A stretch of 64,000 nucleotides of DNA from Macrosoma leucophasiata (GCA_036365455.1 JAWQUS010000017.1:1-64000); one strand, 5' to 3'; shown: positions 39,501 through 54,500, counted from the stretch's first letter. Program-made: numbers and translations. The notes: generated by a model from the sequence alone, not told the origin.

Positions 39501-42500
39501 TGCCGGCCAGCAGCACGCCCGAGAGCTCGCGCGCACCACCGGCGTTTGCGCGCGACACACCCACACCACGCACACCAGCCTGCACACACCACACACTGCA
39601 CCGAGCTAGCACATAAGGATGCCGGCCAGCAGCACGCCCGACAGCTCGCGCGCACCACCGGCGTCTGCGCGCGCCACACCCACACCACGCACACCAGCCT
39701 GCACACACCACACACTGTACCGAGCTAGCACATAAGGATGCCGGCCAGCAGCACGCCCGACAGCTCGCGCGCACCACCGGCGTCTGCGCGCGCCACACCC
39801 ACACCACGCACTGTCACGAGGTAGCACGTATGCCGGCCAGCAGTACGAACTACGAGTTGAAATTGCTAGTACGAGCTTTATATTTTACTAGCTGTTGCCC
39901 GCGGCAACACCCGCATGGATGACGTTTTATAAATTATTTAAAATTTACGATCCCGTGGAAATGTCCTAATCAAGTTTCCCGTCGTATACCTCTTTGTGGA
40001 GTACTTACCTGTTTCCCAAGAGTATTAATATTTGATTTATAGAAGAGCGTGTTCATTTTCCACTTTGAAAAATGCGGAAAGTCCCATGCCCAGTTTTAGA
40101 GGTTTGGGGGAAGATTAAACCAATTTTCAGGCATTAAAAATTGACAAAATACCCCACAAACAAATACAATGACGGCGTAAGTGAGCTGTTGCCTTCATTG
40201 ATATCGAAAATTGGTCTCTATTTCAGTATGTATTACAATTATACCTACCTATTATAAATTTGACATCCGTGGTTCACTCATTCTAAGGGTCCTGTTGAAA
40301 ACCAGCGTTAGGTACCTTGTACATGACATTTGCTGAACAGGACACCTTTTCAGCAGCCGTGAGACACATATTACGTGTACCTATATGTATTAATTCAGAA
40401 ATTGTGTTGTCTTCTCTCTGTTATCTACGTTTTATGTCTGTTTTATGTGTCTCGCTGTGTGTCAAAAATAAATGTTTGTTTTGTTTAAATGTTCGTTTAC
40501 TCTGTGGGCGGTACGCACGTGGTGAACAGGATGCCGAGCGCGGAGAAGGCCATGGCGCCGATGGCGGCGGGCGCGGAGGGCCGCAGGTACAGCTCGGGCA
40601 CGGGCGCGCAGCGGGCCCGCGCCGCGTCCGGCAGCGTGCCGCGCGCGCACTCCACGCACGCCGTCTCCGACACCGGCGACCGGATCTGCAATGGCCGACC
40701 GCTATGCTGTGCTCACCGTTCAATAGTTTGGACGAGAGCGAGATAAATTAATTATTTCTGCCGTATTTGACTTGAAACAACGAATGTATTTGAAATGCGG
40801 AAGGAACGGGAGTGTGCCGATGACTGACCTCGTACTGCGTACAGTTGAAGCAGTGCCAGCAGCAGCTCTCGCCCTCCACGTACTGCTTGGCCTGTCCCAC
40901 CTCGCACTCCGCGCTGCACACCGACTCCGGCGGTCGATGTTCCCCCCACTTAAACTGGATCTCTGCGTGGTTTTATGAAATCCTCATAAGCAATAGATTA
41001 CGGGTATATAGCATCGATGAAAATTTATTTTATGTTGTCCTTTGACACTACACATAACCGTTAATAACGTGAAAAATAAATAATGTCATTTTAATTCATA
41101 AAGTAGCAACAGAGAAACAAAATAACGTGTATGATTTGTATACATACGGTCCATGTCGAGCTCGAGCTCGCCGTCGAGGTAGCGGCCGACCTTGAGCCAG
41201 CGGAATACGCCGCGCTGCACCTGCTTGAAGTGCAGGATGTTGTAGCGCGCCGGCCCGTCGCCGTTGCTGTCGAAGTGGAACTCGTCGCCGCTCAGACCTG
41301 TCACGTGCACACTTCGGACTTCATCTTGAGCCAGAGTAAACTCCGAGTAACTTTTTGAAACCGGTTTTTAGATTTCCGAAATTCTAAATATGCTCAATGT
41401 TGTTACTCGTACTATAGACCGGGCCCGACATTTCTTTATTCAGATCTGAAGTATTGGTATGCTTAAAATTAAACGGACCTTTGCGAAATTTTTTGATAAG
41501 TATTTAAAAGAGACACCACAACTTAGTGCGCTGTCGACAGGTACAGGTACAGGGAACAGTCTAGTGCCAGAAGCAGCAATACCTGTGAAACGCACTTGCC
41601 GCAGGTAGCGCAGCAGCAGCGGGCCGGTGGGCGGCCGCATGGCGGCGCACAGGCCCGGCCTCCCGCCGCACAAATCACGGTGCATGTCTCTGCAATACAC
41701 CACAACCTAGCTTTACCTCATACGATTGAGGCGACGATTGCAATCGAGAGTTTAATCAAATATGAAATATCGGTTATCGTTCCTTGAGGAACACAGTAGT
41801 AACGAACGATATCTAGGTTTATTTTGAAAATCCCCACCGGCAAATTCCTACCAGTGGGGTAGGTGAGGCTCGAGATAATGACATGTGTATGAGCAAATTT
41901 GATTCCCTTATGGTACGAAAAATAAATGGTTAAAGTACTTTGTGTTAGCTACTAATAAAAAGAGCTCTTTCTGAAATCATACAAACTACAATCGATAACT
42001 GATGGCACTTTGGAACTTATCGACAGTATTGCTTATTTCTCAGTCGTTATCTGCGATATTTTATTAATCATTTTTTTAAGAGAGAAAAGTAATTACCGTA
42101 TGGCGTGTACGAAGGCCCAGACGGCGTCGGCGACGAACTGCAGCTGCGCCTCGAATTCGGTGTTGTCGGGCGACAGGCGCTCGCGGCCCGAACAGGCGCG
42201 CGCGTACTGCGCGTTGTGCGGCGTGCGCGCGCCGCCCGGGTAGCGACACTTGAACTGCTCCTCCCAGAACTCTGCGCACGCAACATTCCGTGTACTGAGA
42301 CTACACACCTTCAAGTCGACTATGTTCTAATTGCCTTGATGCGAGTTCTTCTCGTGAAACAAATCTACCGACTTGTATAATGAATAAAATGTGAAAGTCT
42401 GCAGTGTTCTGTGGGTTTGTTTATTCAGAAAGCAGATTTAAAGGGGTTTAAATACGACTCACCAAGAGGGGAAAGGAGTACATAATTTATATCACAGAAC

Positions 42501-45500
42501 AGGACGTGCCCGGCTGATTTTGATTTAATTCTGTTAAATAAAATTAAAACTACACCGTCTCGAAAGTTAGGTTACAATCGACAGCCGAAACTGGCATCAA
42601 GGTCGGCGAGGAAGGGGTCGCGGGATGAGGATTACCGACAAACCAGGGATTCCTGGGGTTGTTGTCGACGGTGAGGCGCAGGAAGTAGTCGCGGAAGCCG
42701 CGCACGGGGTTGGCCTGCGGCTGCACGCTGATGGTGCCCTCGACCACGCGCTCGTTGCCGGCGGCCACGAGCGCGCGCGCCGACCAGCCGTCCGAGCCCA
42801 CCCAGCCGAACCCGCCCGCGCCGCGCCGCCGCGCCGCCGCCATCACGCCCGCCACCTCCTGGTCCGACCCGAACACGATCACGCCTGCCACAACGCGTCA
42901 CCGCTACATTACATTCCTTTTTAGTTAATCATCATCAGATCTGTATTAATTCACAAATAGTTCAGGATATTACTATATCGAAATCGACAGCCAAAGCCAA
43001 AAAGACAGGATTTTCAGGAATTAGAGCCCTATGAAAACATCGATATTGTTATGGTACTACACGATGAAGAAACGGAATCCACCCATATTAATAAAGGAAA
43101 TTGTCAATATATTTTACAAGTCATCGCAAGCGTCTCAAGAATTTATTTCTCCTTTAGCAGTAACTGTGTCCGTTTAACATTGTAAATATTTCTCACGGCT
43201 GCAAGTCGACGTCCATATCCAAAATTTCCATACTTACCCGTAATATTAACCTGTCCCCTGTGAGTGGCATGTTTGACGATACGAACTTTGAGGTCATTTG
43301 TTAATATTAGAGTGAAGGCAGACTTAGCTAAGCTAGAATGGCTAGAGTGCCGTACCCCTGGCCCGGGGGCGCGACAGCAGGCGCTCGACGATGCCGTCGT
43401 AGGCGCGCTCGTCGGCGGCACCCGAGTCTTTCGCCAGCCGCTCCTTCACCGCGATGCAGATGTCGTTGCGAGCCAGTAGCGTCTCCAGCTCCTCGAACGC
43501 CTGCAATTACAGTCCAAGTTCACTCAAGTTTAAAATGAATTCGTGAAGGTTTTTTGCAGTACGTTATGGGGATCAGCAGTGAAATATTATTCCCAGATTA
43601 TAGTTGACGATTGACGTGGAGCGGTTTTGGGGACAGTTTTAGGAAACAGCACGATCACACTCCGGTGGATTTTCCACAACAGATATCCTACATACCAGCG
43701 CTATGCCAGTCATTGGGAAAGATAGACGGCAAAATATACTGAAAAGCTCATCTAGGTACATTTTCATGGGCTATGTAACATGAAGATGGGCGTCACTAAA
43801 TAAAAAAGTGAATGCGGTAACCTTAATGCCGTAGTTGGACTCCTCGTATATAATGGAGACGTAGCGCCAGCCGAGCCGCTTGACGATCTCGACCATGGCA
43901 CGCACCTGGTGCAGGTCGGACGGGATGGTGCGCGTGAAGTACTCGAAGCGCGCCTTGTTCGACAGCTCCGGCGACGTCGAAAAGTACGATACCTGTTTAC
44001 GTCAAAACTTACTTTTATAAAATAACCTTTGGTACTAAGAAATGTTAATGTTGTTTAGTATTGAGAAATGTTAAGATAGAAAACAAGCAAGTATTGAAAA
44101 ACCGGTCAAGTGCGTGTCGGGCCACACGCAGTGTAGGGTCCCGTAGTTACAGTGTAAGAGATGTAATGAAAATCTACACAAATAAATAAAATTAAAGTGT
44201 CTGTTTGTAATATAAAACTAACCGCTTTTTACTAAATGCATATGTATACACGGCACATTATACCAAAACATTTTTTTTTACAATTTTTGCCTGTCTGTCT
44301 GTTTGGCGGGGCTAATCTTGGGAACGGCTGGACCGATTTTGACGGGACTTCCACTGGCAGATAGCTGATGTAATAGGGAGTAACTAAGGCTAGTTCTATA
44401 CTACCCACGACTTCATCCGGGTAGATACTGAACAATCATAAATTCCCACGCGGGTGAAGTCGCGGGTACAGCTAGTAATAATTAAATGTTTTCTATAGAG
44501 TTGTTCTAAATTTTCGAGAAAAAATAATTTGGTCGACTATTACTCGCAAACTTGTTACTAACTTGTTAGGCCAACTTAAGTGTCATAGTTTTCCTTTTAA
44601 TTTCGTTATATGTACGAGTAGCTACTTTTGCCGTAACGTTTGAATTTCTAATAACAACAGTTTCTTTAGTAGGGGGACACTTGACTGTAACGAAAATTTG
44701 TACTTTAAAGCTTAATAAGTCCCGAACAGTTAACTAAATCGAAAAATGATGTTTGGACATCCATTTTTTAAAAGACCTACCCAACGATATTCCACACATT
44801 ATGGAAAACGAAAATAAAAAAAATATCCGTGCGTTACAAGTAGGGGAAATTACCCTAAATACATATTTTTCATTTTTTATTCTACCACTTTGTCGGCATG
44901 ATTAAGGTGTATACTTGTGCCAAATTTCAAGTCTCTAGTACTAATAGTTCTTTCGCTAAACCGCGGAAGGACAGACAGACCGACAGACAGAGAGACGGAC
45001 ATGGCGAAACTATAAGGGTTCCTTGTTTACTACGGAACCCTAAAAATTGCTTTATACGATATCGATAGCATAGGTCTACTATATTTTATTTTGTATATTT
45101 GACATATTGGAATCACCTTGCGCATCGCTGTCGCGTGGCACGCGCGCGTGTTGCACCTGCGGTATCTTGAAGAGACGCAGCAGGTTGGCGACATGCACGG
45201 AGGTGACGCTGGACGCGGCGCCCACCACGCCCGAGATCACCTTGCGCATCGCTGTCGCGTGGCACGCGCGCGTTTTGTACCTGCGGTATCTTGAAGAGGC
45301 GCAGGAGGTTGGCGACCTGCACGGAGGTGACGCTGGACGCGGCGCCCACCACGCCCGAGATCACCTTGCGCATCGCTGTCGCGTTGCACGCGTACTCCGC
45401 GTCGTCGATGTTGCTGATCGACCCTGATATACAATACACCGCATTCACATAATAATATCTATATTGAATTTCTAAACATCCAAAACTTATTTCGTGAGTA

Positions 45501-48500
45501 TTACTCGTGAGTATTTTGTTTCAGGCAGTGCTTAATTTCAGAACTTTTTGTGAAATTGACAATCTTAGGCTTTGTAAAATTAAACTGCCTCAGTAGCCTG
45601 ATTACAAGTCCCTATCATTGCCATTCCTGAGGCCTAAGCTGAAATGTTTCAACTGGAAACAATATATATCACCTGAATTCACCAATATATTTAAGCTATT
45701 AACACCTGAATGGGATACGATAGCGTTGAACACTATCATTTAGCAGGAAGTAGATCAGGTCTAGAAGTACCTCCCTCAATAGGATAGTGGTAGTTGGCCA
45801 CGATTGCTACTGAGTCCTGGGTTCGATTCCTGGGTTGGGAATTTTTCTATTGGGATCTTAACATGTTGTATTTGTTTTAAAATTATTTTTTTTTTAATAT
45901 TTTTTTAAACAAATACAACATTTATGAGTATGTATCATACTCAGCTCTTTTCTCTGCTGCACAAAAGAGCTGAGGTTCTGAAAAAATCCTGTTACTGAAT
46001 ACCTTAAAACCATCGAAACCTCAGTCGTTGATAATCTAAAAATGTTATGGAGTTTTATAGTCAAATGAAAATGGTAATCATTGTTTCCCTCCGGACTTCA
46101 TTTTTGAAGATCAATCGTCTGACACAGGGCGACTCTTTCGAATTATTCGTAGAATATTTTCAATCAATTTTCTAAATTCAACAACACTCAATTGTCAAAA
46201 TATTAATAAATCCGACAGTAACTCATCTTTTGCGCTAGATGATATTTATATTAAACCAGAATCAATTTTAAAATTAATGAGGGCCACTGACCTAACAAAA
46301 GGAGCCGGACCTGAATGAATTTCTCCTATATTCATTTCTAAATCTGCTCTCATAACCACGGTTTTCAAAACCGGTAATAAGCACGATGTAAAAAATTATG
46401 GTTTAGCGTTACTACATTTCGAATACATAATCTCGAAATTACGCTCTTAATGTCACCGTAAGTTAAAAATAAATATATGGTACAATATAGAAGAAGGCCG
46501 GGGTGTGTGTATATTATTTTAAATCTTGCGCTCCAGACTCTCCGCTCCAAGTCGTGATCGGTTCTTTGCTTTCGCTACACGTGAACGTATTGGGAGCAAT
46601 TTGTTTTGCAATAAGTGTACGTCGCACCTAGGTATCGGGATCCCGGTTGGTCGCGGAGCGCCAGGATCCGCGGCGGCTCTGACACTGACCTTTGATGAAG
46701 TCGAGCGCCATCTCGAGGCCTCGCGCGTCGCTGTCGCAGTCGTCGAGCACGAGCGCGCCGAGGCGCACGCCGGGCGGCGGCAAGTGCGCGCGCGCCGCCT
46801 CGTCCAGCGCGAACAGCATCGCCTCCAGCGCCTGCACGCCGCCCTGCGCCATTAGCGGCCCGCACCGCGCCTGCCCTCCGCCTCCCTCGCCCTCCCCGCC
46901 CTCCCCGCCGCCAGCGCGCCCGTGCACCTGCACACACACGCTCCCACACTCACTACTATATTACGTCTCACGATCTCAGAATATTTCACTAACAGTAGAC
47001 CAGGAATATGCGCGCGAATCGCCGAACTAAAACTGCCTTTGCGTGTGGGGGTGAGCATATACGCGCGCGGGCGAAGCCGCGGGTAACAGCGAGTATGTGT
47101 GATAAATAGATACATAATGCCAACGTAAATTATTCCAGACCCAGAAAGATCAGTACTAAAGGGGGAGAGAGCGAAGAAGTCGAGAGACTTCGGAATAGAT
47201 GCAGTAGTAGAATAAAAAAAAAATATCTTTCCCATAATTTCTATATTGGTACCTGGGAGCATAGCATAATGCAGTCAATTTCTTGTCTATAATAATTATT
47301 CTATACTATGTATAAGATGCTTGTATGTACTACATGCGTTAGTTTCCTTTATTTTCTACACAGTGTTGCACAATTTGGAATATCCAAGACAATCCTACCG
47401 CAACATCTGCTTCTATTAAATTCAGCTCTCAGAATCAGATATTCCCGAGATGTAGTTCATGAATAGTCAAGTAATTTGCGGTAAAGTAAGCGGGCGGTCG
47501 TGCTGCGTGCCTCCCTGCGGCAGGTGGCAGGTGGCAGGCGGCAGGCCTCTGGAGGCGACCAGCTCTGCTCACATTCCTCATTATATTGTTGTGCTCTTCC
47601 CAACATCTCTATTGGACGCGTGGGAATTAAAGGAATATTAGAAATGCGTAAGTTTGGAGGGATTTTTGCTGCTCACGTCGGAACGACGAAACGGTGCTGG
47701 ACAAAAATTGGCAAACTTAGAAAAGTTGAGCATAGTCTGGAACAGCAATAATGCACATTTCCTGCGCAATAAATGAGTGTGATTATAAAGGGATGAATTG
47801 GTTTTGAGGGTACCGTAACCTACAAGGAATCCTTATTTTTGCTTTGTCCGTCCTTTAGTTTCGCTATGTCCGTCCATCTGTCCGCAGCTTAGTTCAGAGA
47901 CTTTTTGCACTCGAAATCTGTAATTTCATGTAGATGTTTACAGGTTATACAGTTTTCATTTTATAATACTGGTGTTGGATATTGAATACTCAAAAAATTG
48001 TGACGTAGCTGTTGGATGTCTAGTATTAGTTCTGAATAGATGTAGGAAATACCACTATAGGGTAGTCCATTAAAATGTGAAAGAAAAAATTATGGTGAGG
48101 TAGTCTACGCGGGTAAAGACGCAAACGGAGAGCTGGTTTTATACAAATTAAGTAATACATATTTGTCTTTAACTGAACATATACGTCTCTACCAGCGTTT
48201 ACAAGCGGTTTTCGAAGCGAGAAGTTAAATCTTGCCTTACTGACGCTAAGCCATCTATTTGTCTAGTCTATTTTAGTGCAAATTAGATCCAACAGCGTGT
48301 GCGCGTCGCTGCCTTCAATGATTCGCTTCAAGGCGCTCGACTGGGAGACGCGGCCGTTATTCTTCACATTGTCTATCCAATAACACTGACAGCTGAAAAT
48401 ATTGCGCAGTTTTACCCGACCCTAGTATATTCCTGATCCGAGTTCATTTGCCGTCAGCTCCGTTTTTCCATTAGACAACGATGTCGTCTGCTCGCGAGTG

Positions 48501-51500
48501 TACTTGCAACTCTGGTACCCATCATGTAGCTGGATGTGGACATTGCATATTAATTGCGTAATGTATGGCCTTGTGATTTCTGGCACAGAGGCATAATACC
48601 TTAGGCCTCAGGAATGGTAACGCATCTGCATTTTGACCTTGGTCTTTATGTGGGTGTCTATAGGCTGCAGTCATCACTTAACATCAATGTTGGTGTGAAC
48701 TGCATGCTTGTTTGCCACTTCCATAACATAAGAAAGCGATCACACCAGCGAAAGTAATGAAAGAGGAATGTAGGGCGATATCTAGAGAGCGAAGCTTATT
48801 GAAGGGTCAAATACCGACGTAACAGATATACTTTTGGTTTCTCGGTAACGGCTGTAGCTGGCTGTAGCTGGCTGTAGCTGGCTGTAGCGATCAAGATGGT
48901 ATTTCACACTCAACATTACGTATTGCTTTGGTTCTTTACTACGAATTATTCCCAGTTGCCCACGCGGCGATTGCCACCGGAGGCAAATGGGACATAATTT
49001 TCCCAGTTGCCACCGGAGGCAACTGGGCATAATTGCCCCCGCTTCAGTTTCGCTGTGCATTGCTTTCTCATATGTTGTTTAATTATCGTTTTTAGGGTTT
49101 CGTAGTAAACAAGAAACCCTTATAGTTTCGCTATGTTCGTCTTTCTGTCTGTCTGTCTGTCCGTCCTCGGTTTAGCGCAAAAAAAATATTAGTACTAGAA
49201 GCTTGAAATTTGGCACAAGTATACAACTTAATCAGGTCGACAAAGTGGTAGAATAAAAACATGTTTTTTTTTAATTTATGGTATCCTCCTTACTTGTAAA
49301 GCGAGGATATTTTTTTATTTTTCGTTTTCTATATAGTGTGGGATATCGTTGGATAGGTCTTTTAAATGTGTTAGGGGTGAGGAAACATCATTTTTCGATT
49401 CAGTTAACAATTCGTGACTTATTAAGCTTTAAAAGGCCAATTTTCGTCAGAGTCAAGTGTCCCACACCCTACCGACTAAACGGTTGTTGTTAGAATTTCA
49501 AACGTTACGGCAATTGTAGCCATATATAATGAAATTAAAAGGAAAACTATCACATCTGAGTTGGCTTTACAAGTTTGCGAGTAATAGTCGACCAAATGTA
49601 TTTTACTCGAAAATTTCGAACTTCATACAAAATGTTTTTGTTTTATTACATTTCTTACTCTGTAAATGCACCAAATACGGAACCCTACACTGCGCGTGGC
49701 CCGACACGCACTTGACCGTTTTTTTTTAGTTACTTATATCAACTTCTGTATTCTTAAGTATAACCCCCAATGCAAAAAAAGGGTGTTATAAGTTGGCTCA
49801 TTTGAGTGCAGGTATTTTATTTGAAAATCTTGTTCATCGCCGTGGTGGTTTCTCGTAGAAAACTACGCGTGTAATGGTTTGAAAATTTCAACAAAATTTG
49901 AGTTTTCAGGATCAGGGTCCGAACTATTCGTTGACGTCATAATTGCGATTCAATTTAGGGATGATCAAACATTTTGTTTGGTTTTATATATAACCACACG
50001 TATGAAGAAATGGGACAAAGTTAAAAATGGTTCAGTTTCTTTCACAATAAAAGGTGCGCCTACAGTACCTACGTGCGACCAACATTTCATCGTGTATTGT
50101 TTACTGAATTTCACTTGAAGCTTTGACGTCCAGAAGGTTGACGGTAAGAGGCTGGTCGGGATATAAAAACGTGAAAATAAATAGATCGGGGAGGTGCGGG
50201 AAGGGAGGACGCGAGGGTAAAGGTCAAGTGGCCGCCGCGTGTCCAGGGTGACCATGCTCACCCAGAATTACCACTCATACGTGACATTTATAGGTACTTA
50301 GATCCTCTCCGTTCGCAATAGCACAAGTAATACATTACATCTGCACATCACTTAGAACAAATTTTGTTCTACGACTATTCTCACTTCATTATTATTTCTA
50401 CACTAGCGGCCCGCCCCGGCTTCGCGCGGTGCAATGTTGCCTACCCTCTCATATTCGTCTTAGCGTCATGATTATACATAGATATAGCCTAAAGTCTTCC
50501 TCGATATATTTTATAGTTTACGCAGCGTACGCAAAATAAGTAACTTTTCTGGTTAATTTTTTACACCTTGTGTCTGAAAAACCCAAACATCTTACGGAAC
50601 CCTATTTATTCCAAAATAAAATATAGACTAGAAAGAATATAGACTAGAAAGAATTCTTTAAATCGGTCCAGTAGTTATTGAGCCTATTCAAAACATACAA
50701 ACAAACAAAAAAATATTACCTCTTTATAATATTAGTTTAGATTTAGATTAGTTTAGATGTCGTAGAAGAAGAGAATAGTAAGTTTCCGGGACGACTGCGT
50801 AAAATAAAACTACGAAGTATACTCGCACCTAGTCAAAATCAAATCAAATCAAAATGTCCGCGCGTCCTTTTATCTGTTCGCACCTTAACTCGGAGAGTCT
50901 TAGTACTAGAAAGCTGTAATTTGGCATATCTATGCTACTAGTATCTACTAGTCACGCAAGGAATGTTGTTAAACATAATTTAGATTTTTTTAGGTTTCTT
51001 CACGCCCACCTCATGATTTCGGGTGTTGTTACCTATCCAAACGTCACCCCACATCATGAGGTGGGGTGACGTTTGTCTTTGATGGTAGGTTGGGTGTTTG
51101 AGATAAGCATTTTTCGATTGTGAAATATTCCGCTTTATAATAATATTGTATTTGTTAGGGTCAAGTGTCCCCCATACTACAAATGTCTACCTGTTTCCGT
51201 TAATAATACCGAGCAAAAAAAACCCTTTTGTTGTACGTGTGGGTCCTCAATATTTATTTCTTTATTTGTTATAGCGGTAACAGAAATATATCATCCGTGA
51301 AATTTTCAACCTTCTAGCTATCACGGTTTATGAGATTCAGCATGGTGACAGACAGAAAGACAGCCAGGCAGACGGTCATAAAGACGGACAGTGGAGTTGG
51401 AATCCTAAAAAATAGTTTCATTGTTTTATTCCCAAATTTAATTGACAAGGTGTCGGGGATTTATTATACACAAAATCATCTACATGATACCCAATGACCA

Positions 51501-54500
51501 CTTCAGCGATTCGATGCGCCCGAGCTTGCATGGCCGAGCAATTTAATTTCGTGTTTTCAGTAATATCGCCTCTAGTGTATTGCGATGTGATGATTGGTTT
51601 TGGTCATGGCGGATATTATTATGTCCTAGAATATTTGCAGAAGGCTTAAGTTGTTCCTGCGACCTAAATGTTTTCTAAGATGACTTAATGAAATTAGATG
51701 GAAAGTAATTTAAAAGCAGAGCTTGGCGGAGTTGACTCTGATGTTTATTTGATGAATGAACTGTGGGTTTTCGAACCTATCTCACGCTTAATATTCATTT
51801 CAAAACCGAAGTTAATTGAACACTCGACGCTGATGATAAATGATTGCTTCTAATAAAAGGCCAATAATGTTGACAAAGATGTTAAATACTTTTGAGGCGA
51901 GATTTACGAGTCGGTGACGGCAAGTAAGTAATTCACAAAACGAATACAACTAAAACGGGGGTACAGAATATTCTTATTTTCAAAAGCACCTAACTAGAAT
52001 ATTGGACTTTGCATCAATTTTATCGCTTTTATCCAGCAATTGTTTTTACTGTATAATTTAGTTAGATTATTATACATACTTGTATCTAGTCCTAATAGAA
52101 ATCTTTTGTTTAAGTTGTACAGTCTTTAATATCAGTAGGTACCGCGACATTCAATCGATAACTCGGCAATCTTTCTAATTGAAATGTTACTCTTTGAAGT
52201 CTTTTGAGGCTTCATAGTGGTCGAGAAATGCAAAAGTTCGTTACAAGGAAGGAATCCTAAACGCTTTTAATGGAACAGTTTCCTTTCAGTGTTTGAATAG
52301 CTACGTTTTCATTTACTCACCGCTGCCGCTTCAGGTGAAAATATTTTCTTATGACGGAAATGTATTTATTTTGTTAGCAATTACAAAATTGTATTCAGTT
52401 ACCTCGGGACTCGGAGCCCCGGAGTGGATTCTGTGATACTCGTTATTATATAGAACTTACAGTAGAAGGGATTCGAAGCCGTAATGCTTCAGACGGTGGT
52501 TTTGTTGGTTTCAACATCGTGCGCACCGAGCTTGTTGGGAAGTAGAATTCATATTATTTATGTACAACAGACGTGGCATTCGTGTTTTGTGATATCTAAC
52601 TCCCTCGGGAAAAGTAAGAGATTGAATGTACTCGCGTTTGTACCTTTCGTGGCGGTAATGACATTTCTTTGTGCAAGCGGGCGCAATGATGTGGCACCAA
52701 ACTTTAACATCAGGCGTAAGTTACGACACGTTGGAGGTTTTCGACCTATTACATTTTAAGACCTACTACATTTCTATTAACAGCTTGATAGAAAGTATCA
52801 CCCATAAGATCTTGTAGACATTTACAAAAATCGTAAAAGATATGAGTCATAAAAAGCGATAAAAGTTATTTAAATTATTAAGCGGAAATATAAACTAGTA
52901 ATTAAAAAAATATTTGAGGAGTTAGTTCTATCGGTGTGGAACGTCCGCTTGAAACGAGGCTCACAGGTTCGATCCCCGGGGATAACTGGGAAAATATTTG
53001 TATGGCCTACAGATATTTTGTGTCTGGGTGTTTGTACAAGTGTTGTGTGCGAACAACGGCTCCCATGACACGGGTATATACCCAGTGTGAGGCTGCGAGT
53101 ATAAGCGTGTACAAAAACATTATACTTATAAAACTGAATATCACACAAACATACGATGTAGATTAAACTTATACGGTATCACAGTTAAGGGTAAATTTTT
53201 CGTTTGAAACTTAAACATTCACTTACCCAAATTAATGAAATATCTAAAATCTGTCTCGGGTTTATTTAAACTAAAATGATTATTTAAAATCGAACTCGAC
53301 GTTTCGACTAAAATAATCATTTTAGTTTAATATACGCGAGTAAAATCCGAAAACTAGTTGTATTTCAATGAGTGCAGCTCGCGAAACCCTAAGAACATAC
53401 TATATCTAAAATCTATTATTGGAAATTGCTAACCATGACAAATGGGGCAGGCAAGTTTTACCCTAAAGTTTCGTCATGAAACTATAAAATTTAAGTCCTG
53501 AAGTCCTCACGGGCGAAGCATAAATTCTTCTTCAACGCTCTTTTGACTATCTACGATCTCCGTCCGTGACTCTCCCGGGCACATTCGAGTGAAAATGTCA
53601 CGTTTCCGTATGATATTTTACACGCGGATAACCTATGATCAGGAAAAGCGGGAACTAGGTCGTAACGCAGTTCGCGTCAAACTAGTTATGTTATGTTATT
53701 TATTGTTCACAGTGTGAGGTCTCTTTTATAAATACAAAGGCTAATAGGATACATTTCCTTACTTGTTACTCTGATAATTATCTTTTCGACTGGAAAAACT
53801 TTCACAGTATTTTCATAATTCAGAACGGATTTCTTCTTGGGTTTTAGTGGCAGACGGGGGAATTTTATGATGGCTGACGATTACGATTTGTATCCTTTTG
53901 GACGGGAACTTTAAGCTTCATCGACATGTTTCCCTTTTCAATTCAAACCAGTTCAGTGTTGCGTATAAAAGTCTATAAAAATAACAAGATGTCTATAGAA
54001 GACTAGATGTCCTTTTACTGGTGGTAGAGCTCCAGTGACGGAGCTCGCGGGCGTAGGCACCACCGCATTACCTAATATACTTGCCACTAAATGGTAGTGT
54101 TCAGCACTATCGTGTTCCGGTCAGGTGGTAATGTACGGCTCTGTAATTTCCGGCACAGAGGTATAACACCTTAGGCCTCAGGAGTAGTAACGCGTCTGCA
54201 TTTTGACCTTGGTCTTTGTGTGGGTGTCTATAGGCTGCAGTCATCTTTTAACATCAATGTGAACTTGTTTGCCACTTCCATTACAAAAAAAAAAAGAATA
54301 CATAGTCAGCGCTGATGACTCAAAATTTTAAAACATCATTATCTTACTGATAACATTCCAACTGTGGATTATACCAATAATGTGTTGTCTTGCCACGTCG
54401 AGGACTGGTGCAGTCCACCAGGTATATATTGATGATGTTGAAGGAGGATCGGCTAAGAGAGTCCCTGTTCATCAAAATCAAAGTTATTAGGTACTTACTT

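Noticed and set aside
38591..39827. Series of overlapping 115-residue minus-strand frames ([14 protein letters not shown]...)
   Set aside because: They arise because the 119-bp unit is not a multiple of three and has few stops. Only 38707-38865 is a real exon.
40519..40519. Alternative exon 11 donor four bases downstream (GTACCG)
   Set aside because: It would break frame with exon 12; only AC|GTGCGT gives continuous helix 1 sequence.
52484..52759. 91-residue + strand frame with hydrophobic start
   Set aside because: No recognised domain, no splice or repeat context, and AT-rich intron 1 gives many such frames.
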